13,112 bases of DNA, from assembly GCA_022570975.1 (NCBI GenBank), contig JACZYS010000052.1:1-13112 (forward strand), given 5' to 3'. The position numbers and the translations under genes are program-made. The notes below the pieces were generated by a model. The model had not been told where the DNA came from. It worked only from the letters and a program-made list of their open reading frames with translations, and did no database searches. Origin of the DNA: Candidatus Zixiibacteriota bacterium. Its GTDB lineage: Bacteria > Zixibacteria > MSB-5A5 > GN15 > FEB-12. Shown piece by piece: positions 1 through 5,265 of the stretch (positions within the stretch are counted from its first letter, which is position 1; every line of letters starts with the position of its first letter).

Positions 1-438
1 AAACTGAGACAAGTCAAGCTTGTAAGGTTTAATCACCACCGGATATGTAGAGTCCGGTCTGGTAACAATGTGGGCCTTAATTATAACTTTCTTGTCCGTC
101 TGACCTTCGTTGGTTTTTATCCTGGGACTCTTTGTAACTCTGTTTTTGTACTTCTTGGTAGAGAAGATTATTTCTAGTATAGTGCTGTCACCGACAGCAA
201 GAACGTCCTTTGCAAGAGGAGCCTTGGTGCATCCTCAACCGGGCGTTATTTTGAGAATTTTTAAAGTATCATCGCCGGTTGATTTTAACCAGAACTCATG
301 AGAAATCTTTGAGTTCTGCGGCGCATATCCAAAATTGAAAGTACTATTCTGAATAGTCAATCTTGGTGCAGAAATTGCAACTCCGCTTAAGAGAAACAAA
401 AACAGCAATAGAATTATTGAATATTTAAGATTCTTCAT
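1..438 (-). CDS. Exported DUF1573 protein with in-frame UGA at the CxC cysteine (candidate selenoprotein; partial, runs off the left edge)
   Basis: Starting at ATG 438 (AGGA about 10 nt upstream), the frame encodes a signal peptide (hydrophobic residues 7-20, likely cut after AISA). The DUF1573 strand motif FNFGYAPQNSKISHEFWLKSTGDDTL follows in residues 34-59. Codon 68 is TGA (235-237). Beyond it the same frame gives GCTKAPLAKDVLAVGDST and a further coherent stretch (IIFSTKKYKNR, ending PYKLDLSQF) to base 1, with no other stop. The paralogue at 11999-12703 has CACTKVPL, and the family typically shows a CGCT motif, so UGA replaces the first Cys of CxC. The nucleotide data show only a stop codon. 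Selenocysteine is the inference. The alternatives are a TGT/TGC-to-TGA nonsense mutation or a base-call error. DUF1573 domains are Ig/ASPM-SPD-2-Hydin-like beta sandwiches of unproven function in exported proteins. The gene lies 67 bp after 506-1201 and is probably co-transcribed with it. Confidence 0.72.
183..199 (-). promoter_or_regulatory. Candidate SECIS-like hairpin downstream of the in-frame UGA
   Basis: On the minus strand this is UGCUGUC-GGU-GACAGCA: a perfect 7-bp stem with a GGU loop, the loop lying 43-45 nt after the UGA. Bacterial SECIS elements need a stem with a conserved G early in the loop; the loop usually lies about 16-37 nt from the UGA, so this spacing is slightly long. 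The stem sits on the codons for A-V-G-D-S. The other two complete DUF1573 genes have a Pro codon (CCC) where this gene has Val (GTC), and they do not form the stem. Confidence 0.33.
216..236 (-). promoter_or_regulatory. Hairpin beginning on the in-frame UGA itself
   Basis: On the minus strand, GAGGA (its first two bases are the GA of UGA) pairs with UCCUC. A bulged U follows, then GC pairs with GC around the hexaloop ACCAAG. A bulged U one step below a GC pair and a six-base loop resembles the upper part of the E. coli fdhF SECIS. However, here it starts at the UGA, about 10 nt closer than in fdhF, and the loop lacks the GGU core. It would be melted inside a decoding ribosome, so a classical role is doubtful. 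Confidence 0.25.
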
Positions 439-472
439 CTTTTACGATTCCTTTTCGTATATGGTCATGTTA

Positions 473-502
473 TATATAATCTTTTCGTCCTTTGAAAATC
501 AA
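473..502 (-). promoter_or_regulatory. Weak possible sigma70-type promoter for the left-edge DUF1573 gene
   Basis: On the minus strand TTGATT (497-502) is followed after 18 nt by TATATA (473-478), each 4/6 to consensus. The 67-bp gap is AT-rich and contains no terminator, so read-through from the upstream DUF1573 gene is the simpler explanation for expression. Confidence 0.25.
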
Positions 503-505
503 TCT

Positions 506-1201
506 TTATTTATAAATTTTTCGCCTGATAGGGACGGTTATTTTTGTATTTGACGGATCAGTAGCCTCAAAAGTAAGGTAACTTATGAACTCAGTGTCTG
601 CATACTCTTTGTTCAGGATAATTGTTCCAATAGCGGCCGACAAGCCGTTTATTACTTCCGGCAAAATAATCTTATACTTATCAGAGCTCGGTGATGTTTT
701 TCTCAACATCAGGTCATGTTCAAATTTGTTTGATATCTGAAAATCAATAGAGTCAATATCTCTGTCATAAATTTTAGCAAATTCCAGTCGGTAAGGGAGG
801 ACGCTAATTATCGGCGAACTTTCAGGTTCGTCAATTACCAGTCCCCGCATTTCAATCTTATAAACAACATCACCGGCATTGGTATATATACGGGGAATAA
901 TTAAAGCTCTGCCCATCTGTACCTCTACATTCCAGGTCATGGTAACTTTCATACTATCACCGGGAGCAATAGACTTTCTTTCTAACGGCAAAACTGCACA
1001 GGCACAGCCGGTTCTTATTTCAGAGATCTTTAGCGTTTCACTGCCGGTTGACTTAAACCAGAAGTCATGGACTATGGTTGAATTCTGGGGGAAAATTCCG
1101 AGATTCAGATCGGCGTTCGGTATTTCCAGAACCGGTTGAGAATTTGCAATTTGAGTCATACCGGTAATAAACAGGATAATTATTAAGCTCTTAAGTTTCA
1201 T
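506..1201 (-). CDS. Exported DUF1573-domain protein with CxC motif
   Basis: This is a 231-residue protein. Residues 1-21 form a signal peptide (MKLKSLIIILFITGMTQIAN-S). The DUF1573 core follows: LNLGIFPQNSTIVHDFWFKSTG (residues 32-53), then GCACAVLPL with Cys66 and Cys68, then the family's APGDS turn at 79-83. The C-terminal half (about 105-231) looks like a second beta-rich segment ending in VPIRRKIYK, matching the ends of the other paralogues (TIPVEREVRLF and TVPVKRTLRL). Its role is unknown. Exported DUF1573 proteins of this lineage may be envelope or cell-surface beta-sandwich proteins, with CxC as a possible metal or redox site. ATG 1201 fits the signal peptide, although its Shine-Dalgarno is weak. 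It is the ordinary Cys version of the downstream UGA-containing gene and gives the best local control for that reading. Confidence 0.88.
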   Translation of the reverse strand: MKLKSLIIILFITGMTQIANSQPVLEIPNADLNLGIFPQNSTIVHDFWFKSTGSETLKISEIRTGCACAVLPLERKSIAPGDSMKVTMTWNVEVQMGRALIIPRIYTNAGDVVYKIEMRGLVIDEPESSPIISVLPYRLEFAKIYDRDIDSIDFQISNKFEHDLMLRKTSPSSDKYKIILPEVINGLSAAIGTIILNKEYADTEFISYLTFEATDPSNTKITVPIRRKIYK

Positions 1202-1245
1202 ATATCTTTATATTATTAACTGATTCAATTGTTCCATCAGATTTT

Positions 1246-1274
1246 AGTATATTGCATTTCAGCCGCTTAGTCAA
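1246..1274 (-). promoter_or_regulatory. Sigma70-type promoter for the DUF1573 pair
   Basis: On the minus strand TTGACT (1269-1274) is followed by a 17-nt spacer and TATACT (1246-1251), 5/6 matches to both consensus boxes with optimal spacing. It starts just past the stop of the oxidase gene and would give a leader of roughly 40 nt before ATG 1201. Confidence 0.6.
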
Positions 1275-1279
1275 ACAGT

Positions 1280-2647
1280 TCACAAATCAAAAATCTTGCC
1301 GGGATTTAAGATATTGTGGGGGTCAAATTCTTTCTTAATTTTCTTCATATAGTCAACTGATTTTCCATGCTCAATCAGAAAGTGACTCTTATGCCCCAGA
1401 CCAATTCCGTGCTCACCGGAAACCGTCCCTTCCAACTCTACTGATTTTCTGATTATCCTGCTGTTAATTTCGTTGCCCTCTTTCCATTCTCTTTCATCAT
1501 CCGGATTGGCCAAAATTAATGCATGAAGCAGCCCCATTCCAACATGACCAAAGCAGAAAACCGGAATCTTATATTCTGATGATAATTGAGTGCAGAATTG
1601 AACCGCTTCCGGCAGTTTTGAAATTGGGAAAGCGATGTCATTTCTGATAATCTTTTTCCCCGGGCTGAAATGCTTTATTGACTCGGTAACAAAATGCCTT
1701 ATTTCCCACGGATTCTGATTTTCGGCCAAAAATATTTCCCGGCCATTATTTTCCAAACAAATTACTCTTGCTGATTCAGCTTCTGATTTTGTTGACTCAT
1801 TATTTCCATGGAACTCCAAAAAGAGATAGGGAGAGACAGTCAGCTTGTAATCTTTCAGTTTGTTGACGGACTCAATTACCGGGGAATCAAGGAACTCAAT
1901 GGCGGCTATATCTATCCCAAACTTTCTGATTTCAGAAACAGCTTTTGCGGCTGAAATTTGATTATCAAAGGTAAAGGAATTTTGAAGTGTATGTTCAGGT
2001 AATCCAGATAAACTTAAGGTAATAGAAGAGATAACGCCAAGCGTTCCTTCCGAGCCGACAATCAGGTCAACAAGATTATATCCACTGGATCTCTTTGTTG
2101 CCCGTGAGCCAAGTTTTATAATTTCACCAGCGCCGGTTACAATTTCCAGTTTCAGGACATAGTTTTTTGTTCCTCCATACTTAACCGAGAAAATTCCGCT
2201 GGCATTGGTGGAAACCATTCCGCCTATAGTTGCCAGATGTCCGGAGCCGCCCGGTGAGGGAGGGAAAAAGAGGCCGTCTCGCTTAATTTCATTATTGAGG
2301 TCATCAAATATTATTCCCGGTTCAACTTCAACCTGCAGGTCGTCAGGCCAGTAATTCTTAATTTTGTTCATCCGGCTTAAATCCAGAACAATTCCACTCT
2401 CGGCCGGGATAGCAGACCCTTCCAGAGCCGATCCAGAGCCTCTGGCCGTGATTGGCAGCTTAAATTCTATGGCCAATTTGACTATCTGAGAAATTTCGTC
2501 AGTGCTGTTTGGCCAGACAACAACCGATGGCAGAACGGCCGGAAATGATGATTCATCCCGCGAGGCAGTTTCCAAGTGAGATCGATGAGTAGAATATCGT
2601 TCTTCGGGCAGGAAAGATGACAGTTTATTTATGAGTCCTGATGTCAA
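1280..2647 (-). CDS. FAD-linked oxidase, GlcD / D-lactate dehydrogenase (cytochrome) type
   Basis: This 455-residue protein is a full-length member of the GlcD/Dld flavoprotein family, which oxidises 2-hydroxy acids such as D-lactate or glycolate. The N-terminal PCMH-type FAD-binding domain includes ARGSGSALEGS (about 68-78), the PSPGGSGHLATIGGMVSTNASG stretch and VGSEGTLGVIS. The C-terminal FAD-oxidase cap carries FGHVGMGLLH and GEHGIGLGHK (from residue 411), ending in FDPHNILNPGKIFD as the family does. No signal peptide or Fe-S domain is seen. The exact substrate cannot be read from sequence. The start is taken as TTG 2647: an AGGAG lies 12 nt upstream, the frame is closed by TAG just before it, and no ATG occurs until about residue 92. 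It follows a terminator and a 14-bp palindrome, so it is probably its own unit. Confidence 0.9.
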   Translation of the reverse strand: MTSGLINKLSSFLPEERYSTHRSHLETASRDESSFPAVLPSVVVWPNSTDEISQIVKLAIEFKLPITARGSGSALEGSAIPAESGIVLDLSRMNKIKNYWPDDLQVEVEPGIIFDDLNNEIKRDGLFFPPSPGGSGHLATIGGMVSTNASGIFSVKYGGTKNYVLKLEIVTGAGEIIKLGSRATKRSSGYNLVDLIVGSEGTLGVISSITLSLSGLPEHTLQNSFTFDNQISAAKAVSEIRKFGIDIAAIEFLDSPVIESVNKLKDYKLTVSPYLFLEFHGNNESTKSEAESARVICLENNGREIFLAENQNPWEIRHFVTESIKHFSPGKKIIRNDIAFPISKLPEAVQFCTQLSSEYKIPVFCFGHVGMGLLHALILANPDDEREWKEGNEINSRIIRKSVELEGTVSGEHGIGLGHKSHFLIEHGKSVDYMKKIKKEFDPHNILNPGKIFDL

Positions 2648-2686
2648 ATTATGTCTATGCTCCTATAATTTTTGCAAATCTCTTGA

Positions 2687-2700
2687 TTGTAATATTACAA
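2687..2700. promoter_or_regulatory. Perfect 14-bp palindrome, candidate operator of the oxidase gene
   Basis: TTGTAATATTACAA reads identically on both strands and lies 39 bp upstream of the oxidase start codon, between it and the preceding terminator. A dyad in this position suits a dimeric repressor or activator. It resembles the 7-1-7 Fur/PerR-family inverted repeat but lacks the central base. No regulator gene is adjacent, so the factor is unknown. Confidence 0.4.
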
Positions 2701-2719
2701 AGGGAAATTAGAGAAATAA

Positions 2720-2751
2720 ACAAAAAAGCCGGACTATGATTAGTCCGGCTT
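2720..2751 (-). terminator. Rho-independent terminator of the small membrane protein gene
   Basis: A perfect 11-bp stem (AAGCCGGACTA with TAGTCCGGCTT) has a 4-nt loop at 2737-2740. On the minus strand it is followed directly by a T run. It lies 25 bp past the stop of the 2776-3135 gene and isolates the oxidase gene from it. Confidence 0.93.
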
Positions 2752-2775
2752 CACAATTTTGAAGTGTTTCTAAGA

Positions 2776-3135
2776 TTAGCTCTGGCCGTTATTTCCGCTA
2801 TCTCTTTTATTGGAAGCGATGAAATAGTAGGCCAGGAATCCGACCCCGGAAAACAGAAACATCATGCCTAAAACAGTTTCATTACTGATATAATAAGGAA
2901 ATATTTCTTTTGAAACCATCGCCAGACCTATTCCCACAAGAACAAATCCCCATTTCAGGTCGCTTTGGACACCGCTTGATTTAGAGAATTTATCATATAA
3001 ACTCTTAACGCTGTCGTTAACTTCTCCTTTTTCAATCAGCTCTTTTCTGGTCTTGTAGTCAGTTATAATTTTGAAAACAGCTACTATTGCTCCAAAAACG
3101 ATAGAGACTATCAAGATTGCTTCGATATCAGGCAT
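2776..3135 (-). CDS. Small membrane protein, DUF6249-like
   Basis: This 119-residue protein has an N-terminal transmembrane helix (residues 6-24). A short charged segment with RKELIEKGE (30-38) follows, then a pair of hydrophobic helices (about 60-74 and 87-106) and a polar tail. The layout of one helix, an 'LIEKG' segment, a loop with LKWGFVLVGIGL and one more helix is typical of the DUF6249 family common in Bacteroidota relatives, whose function is unknown. That assignment is from memory of the pattern, not a search. The start is firm: AAAGGAG stands 6 nt before ATG 3135. It is a single-gene unit with a strong terminator, divergent from the ECF sigma gene, so the 128-bp gap must hold promoters for both directions. 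Confidence 0.8.
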   Translation of the reverse strand: MPDIEAILIVSIVFGAIVAVFKIITDYKTRKELIEKGEVNDSVKSLYDKFSKSSGVQSDLKWGFVLVGIGLAMVSKEIFPYYISNETVLGMMFLFSGVGFLAYYFIASNKRDSGNNGQS

Positions 3136-3230
3136 TGCTTTCTCCTTTGTTAAGGTTGTTTTGTTATTTCTTTGTTCTAAATCATGAGACAGACAGGTAG
3201 AATAAATGTTACATTCATTTTTTTTATATT

Positions 3231-3260
3231 TGCAACATCTTTTGGAGATAACTGTCGTAT
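3231..3260 (+). promoter_or_regulatory. Candidate ECF-type promoter (autoregulation of the sigma gene)
   Basis: TGCAAC (3231-3236), 17 nt, then GTCGTAT (3254-3260). ECF promoters are commonly AAC at -35 and GTC or CGTC at -10 with this spacing. Transcription would start close to the ATG at 3264, giving an almost leaderless mRNA. This would fit the poor ribosome site: the only GGAG is 16 nt upstream and lies inside the promoter spacer. Confidence 0.38.
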
Positions 3261-3263
3261 ATT

Positions 3264-3854
3264 ATGAATGTGGAATATTTAACTGAGAAAGAAAAACGGT
3301 TGGTAGAGACCATATTGTCGGGTGATAAGAACGCTTTCAGGCAGATTATCAGTGATTATCAGAAGCTCGTCAGCCATATAGTTAATAAAATGATTTCAAA
3401 TAGTTCAGTTCACGAAGATTTATGCCAGGAAGTATTCATAAAAGTATATAAGAACCTGAGTGGCTTTGGTTCAAACAGCAAACTCTCCACCTGGATTGGG
3501 AAAATTTCATATAATCATTGCCTTAATTATATTGAAAAAAAGAAAATGCCCGCCTGGAGCGACCTCGGAGATGGTACTCTGAGTATTGACTCGGTGAGCG
3601 GCGACTTCAAAACACCTTTGGAATTAACTGAGCTTTCAGACATATCCGAAAGGCTGAGAGAGCAGATTAACAATTTGCCGGGGAAATTTAGATTGATTCT
3701 GACCATGTATCACCTTGATGAGCTTAAATATGGAGAGATTGCAAAAATTATGAAGCTGCCTGAAGGAACTGTCAAGAGCTATCTTTTCAGGGCCCGCAAA
3801 CTTCTAAAAGAAAATCTGCTCACCAGATATAATCGTGAGGATTTATGCGCATGA
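3264..3854 (+). CDS. ECF-family RNA polymerase sigma factor
   Basis: This 196-residue protein is a normal-length sigma-70 family ECF factor. Region 2 spans about 24-92 (AFRQIISDYQKLVSHIV, then EDLCQEVFIKVYKNLSGF, and the -10-recognition stretch STWIGKISYNHCLNYIEKKK). Region 4 spans about 130-185, with LPGKFRLILTMYHLDELKYGEIAKIM followed by the helix-turn-helix end LPEGTVKSYLFRARKLLKENL. It directs core polymerase to a special promoter set and is normally held by the membrane anti-sigma factor encoded next. The two genes overlap by four bases (ATGA), implying translational coupling. An AAC-N17-GTC element upstream suggests autoregulation. What signal it answers cannot be read directly. The nearby efflux operon and the secreted Cys/Met-rich protein make envelope or metal stress reasonable guesses. 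Confidence 0.95.
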   Translation: MNVEYLTEKEKRLVETILSGDKNAFRQIISDYQKLVSHIVNKMISNSSVHEDLCQEVFIKVYKNLSGFGSNSKLSTWIGKISYNHCLNYIEKKKMPAWSDLGDGTLSIDSVSGDFKTPLELTELSDISERLREQINNLPGKFRLILTMYHLDELKYGEIAKIMKLPEGTVKSYLFRARKLLKENLLTRYNREDLCA

Positions 3855-4366
3855 AACATTTGACAGATTTAGAATTACAGCTTTATCTCGACGGCAGTTT
3901 GCTTCCTGACAATAAAAAAATCGTCTCCCATCTGGCTGGATGCGATATTTGTAAACTGGAGCTTGAGCGTTATAAAACTGTTTATGCTGAACTAAAGAAT
4001 GAAGATGAGGCCATTCTTTCGGCCAGTTTTGCTGATAAGGTAATAGCTGCTTTGCCAGAGAAAAAACAGTCATTTGCTTTTTTGAATTCGGAGAGCTTTA
4101 TGTATGCAACAGCCGCCGTAATGATGATAATAACGGTTTTGTATTACGGAGAAAGTTTTGCTCACCTCAAAAACGTTTTTGTCTCTTTAGGGGAAAAAAT
4201 CTTAGGTTACAATTACTTGAATTTCACAAGTTTATCTCAATATCCGGAACTCTCAAACAGCCTTGTGGAATATGCAATTGCTTCCGTTGTCCTGATATTA
4301 TTCTATGCAAAAGCTGAAAAGATTATTAACTTTTTCAAGAACAAAACGGCCACTATATCTATATAG
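3851..4366 (+). CDS. Zinc-finger (ZAS-type) membrane anti-sigma factor
   Basis: This 171-residue protein begins with a putative zinc-binding anti-sigma domain. The family's H-x3-C-x2-C signature is seen as His27, Cys31, Cys34 in SHLAGCDIC, followed by a helical region (35-70) that would clamp the sigma factor. A transmembrane helix lies at about 84-99 (YATAAVMMIITVLYYG). A second hydrophobic helix is at about 141-153, so the short segment between them would be outside the cytoplasm and both termini inside. I choose ATG 3851, which overlaps the sigma stop as ATGA and has GAGGA 9 nt upstream. ATG 3845 in the same frame would add only two residues and sits too close to that ribosome site. The Cys residues could also sense redox or zinc, as in RsrA-type proteins; this is inference. 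Confidence 0.88.
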   Translation: MKHLTDLELQLYLDGSLLPDNKKIVSHLAGCDICKLELERYKTVYAELKNEDEAILSASFADKVIAALPEKKQSFAFLNSESFMYATAAVMMIITVLYYGESFAHLKNVFVSLGEKILGYNYLNFTSLSQYPELSNSLVEYAIASVVLILFYAKAEKIINFFKNKTATISI

Positions 4367-4449
4367 CCTTGCTGCCTTATGTTAGTTATTGGCTATTTTC
4401 GTTGAATGTCAGAAATTAACTTCATAGAGAGAGCTTCAAGAAATTTTGC

Positions 4450-4477
4450 TTGACAGAAATGCAATTTTCTTCATACT
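4450..4477 (+). promoter_or_regulatory. Sigma70-type promoter of the Cys/Met-rich protein gene
   Basis: Perfect TTGACA (4450-4455), 16 nt, then CATACT (4472-4477, 4/6 to TATAAT). It lies about 40 bp before the start codon at 4520, giving this gene a promoter separate from the upstream sigma/anti-sigma pair. Confidence 0.55.
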
Positions 4478-4519
4478 TTTGGAAAAATAAATCAAAACCA
4501 GAAAATGGGAGTTTGAAAA

Positions 4520-5026
4520 ATGAAGAAAGCAATTATTTCTCTCGCAATTGTTGCCATGGTAACTTTTGTGGGAATGAACTATATCAATGCCAGCGATGAA
4601 GCCTGGTTTGATATGGAAAAATGTGAAATGTGTGTGCCATTGATGACCCAGGAAGGACTGATGGGAAACATGACCTGGGAACATCATAGTGTCTCAAATG
4701 GTCTAATGTCGGTCTGCACTGTAGCTGAGGGTTACATGGACAAATACAAAACAGCAAAAATGGGCATGGCCAAAGTCCATGAAAAAATGATGGCCGGTGA
4801 AAAAGTTGAATTGTGTAATATGTGCATTTCCATGGGTGGTACTATTGCCAAAGGTTTGACTATGGATAATGTTGAGACAATGCACGGCTCGGTAATGTTA
4901 ATGACTTCAGATAATGCCGAACTGGTCACTGAGATTCAAAACTGGGGAGCCAAAACTACAGAAGAAATGCATAAGATGATGGCTCATAGTGAAGAAGCTT
5001 ACCACTCCGGAGATGAGGGAAAATAA
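4520..5026 (+). CDS. Secreted Cys/Met/His-rich small protein of unknown family
   Basis: This 168-residue protein is one I do not recognise. A signal peptide spans residues 1-25 (MKKAIISLAIVAMVTFVGMNYINA). The mature part has two CxxC motifs, KCEMC (35-38) and LCNMC (98-101), plus a lone Cys at about 66. It contains many Met and His residues (WEHHS, MHKMMAH) and a polar acidic tail. The two CxxC regions could be a repeated unit: CEMCVPLMTQEGLM and CNMCISMGGTIAKGL align loosely. The composition suggests periplasmic binding of a soft metal such as copper, or thiol chemistry; that is inference from composition only. GGGAG stands 9 nt before ATG 4520. It has its own promoter and terminator, so it is monocistronic. 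Its position between the ECF pair and the efflux operon suggests a shared stress theme. Confidence 0.82.
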   Translation: MKKAIISLAIVAMVTFVGMNYINASDEAWFDMEKCEMCVPLMTQEGLMGNMTWEHHSVSNGLMSVCTVAEGYMDKYKTAKMGMAKVHEKMMAGEKVELCNMCISMGGTIAKGLTMDNVETMHGSVMLMTSDNAELVTEIQNWGAKTTEEMHKMMAHSEEAYHSGDEGK

Positions 5027-5059
5027 GCTTTGATTTAAATGATTTCAAGAAATCAAATT

Positions 5060-5090
5060 AACCCCTGATGAAAGTCAGGGGTTTTTTCTT
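5060..5090 (+). terminator. Rho-independent terminator of the Cys/Met-rich protein gene
   Basis: A 9-bp stem AACCCCTGA / TCAGGGGTT with a 6-nt loop (5069-5074), followed by six T (5082-5087), 34 bp after the stop codon. Confidence 0.93.
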
Positions 5091-5191
5091 ACTAACTCTC
5101 TTTAAAATTACCAATATTTATAGATACGCAACTTTCAGTCAATATATCCGTAATGGGTAGTATTATGATTGTGATAGTTGAAATATATGGT

Positions 5192-5227
5192 GAACAATTG
5201 AATAACTGTTCGGTCTTATAGTATAAC
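5192..5227 (+). promoter_or_regulatory. Candidate promoter region of the efflux operon, ECF-type with a dyad at -35
   Basis: GAAC (5192-5195), 17 nt, then GTCTTATA (5213-5220) matches the spacing and both core boxes of the element before the sigma gene. A sigma70 reading is also possible: TTGAAT (5198-5203), 18 nt, TATAAC (5222-5227). The -35 lies in an imperfect 20-bp dyad, GAACA-x-TT-N4-AA-x-TGTTC (5192-5211). Confidence 0.38.
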
Positions 5228-5231
5228 TGTT
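5202..5231 (+). repeat. Direct repeat ATAACTGTT, 21-bp period
   Basis: ATAACTGTT occurs at 5202-5210 and 5223-5231, exactly 21 bp apart (two helical turns). A partial copy ATAACTT is at 5242. Such in-phase repeats in a promoter region may be a regulator site, but the DNA is AT-rich and chance is possible. Confidence 0.3.
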
Positions 5232-5265
5232 TAGTAATATGATAACTTAATGATAGGATAAAAAG

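Noticed and set aside
235..237. UGA read as Trp or Gly through a changed genetic code
   Set aside because: The oxidase gene ends at TGA right at the family's usual C-terminus, and the sigma gene ends at TGA in a normal ATGA overlap. The homologous residue in paralogues is Cys, not Trp or Gly.
1..301. Plus-strand open frame at 110-301 over the UGA region
   Set aside because: It is antisense to the DUF1573 frame and has no family resemblance; the same antisense pattern appears over the other DUF1573 copies (879-1139, 12384-12797).
235..438. A complete 67-residue protein ending at TGA 235-237
   Set aside because: It would be only a signal peptide plus half a DUF1573 domain. The same frame continues with clear family sequence, so the true gene extends to the window edge, by recoding or as a broken gene.
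3843..4073. Minus-strand open frame over the anti-sigma gene with several Cys and His
   Set aside because: It lies antisense to a well-supported anti-sigma factor with the HxxxCxxC motif and membrane helices, and has no ribosome site.
4350..4368. AT-rich inverted repeat at the end of the anti-sigma gene (CTATAT / ATATAG)
   Set aside because: The loop is two bases, the stem is all A-T apart from its ends and no T run follows, so it is not a credible terminator.
1223..5203. The 12-mer GAACAATTGAAT shared by the efflux operon promoter (5192-5203) and the gap before the 506-1201 gene (1223-1234, minus strand)
   Set aside because: In 13 kb of AT-rich DNA several 12-base matches are expected by chance, and the position relative to promoter elements differs.
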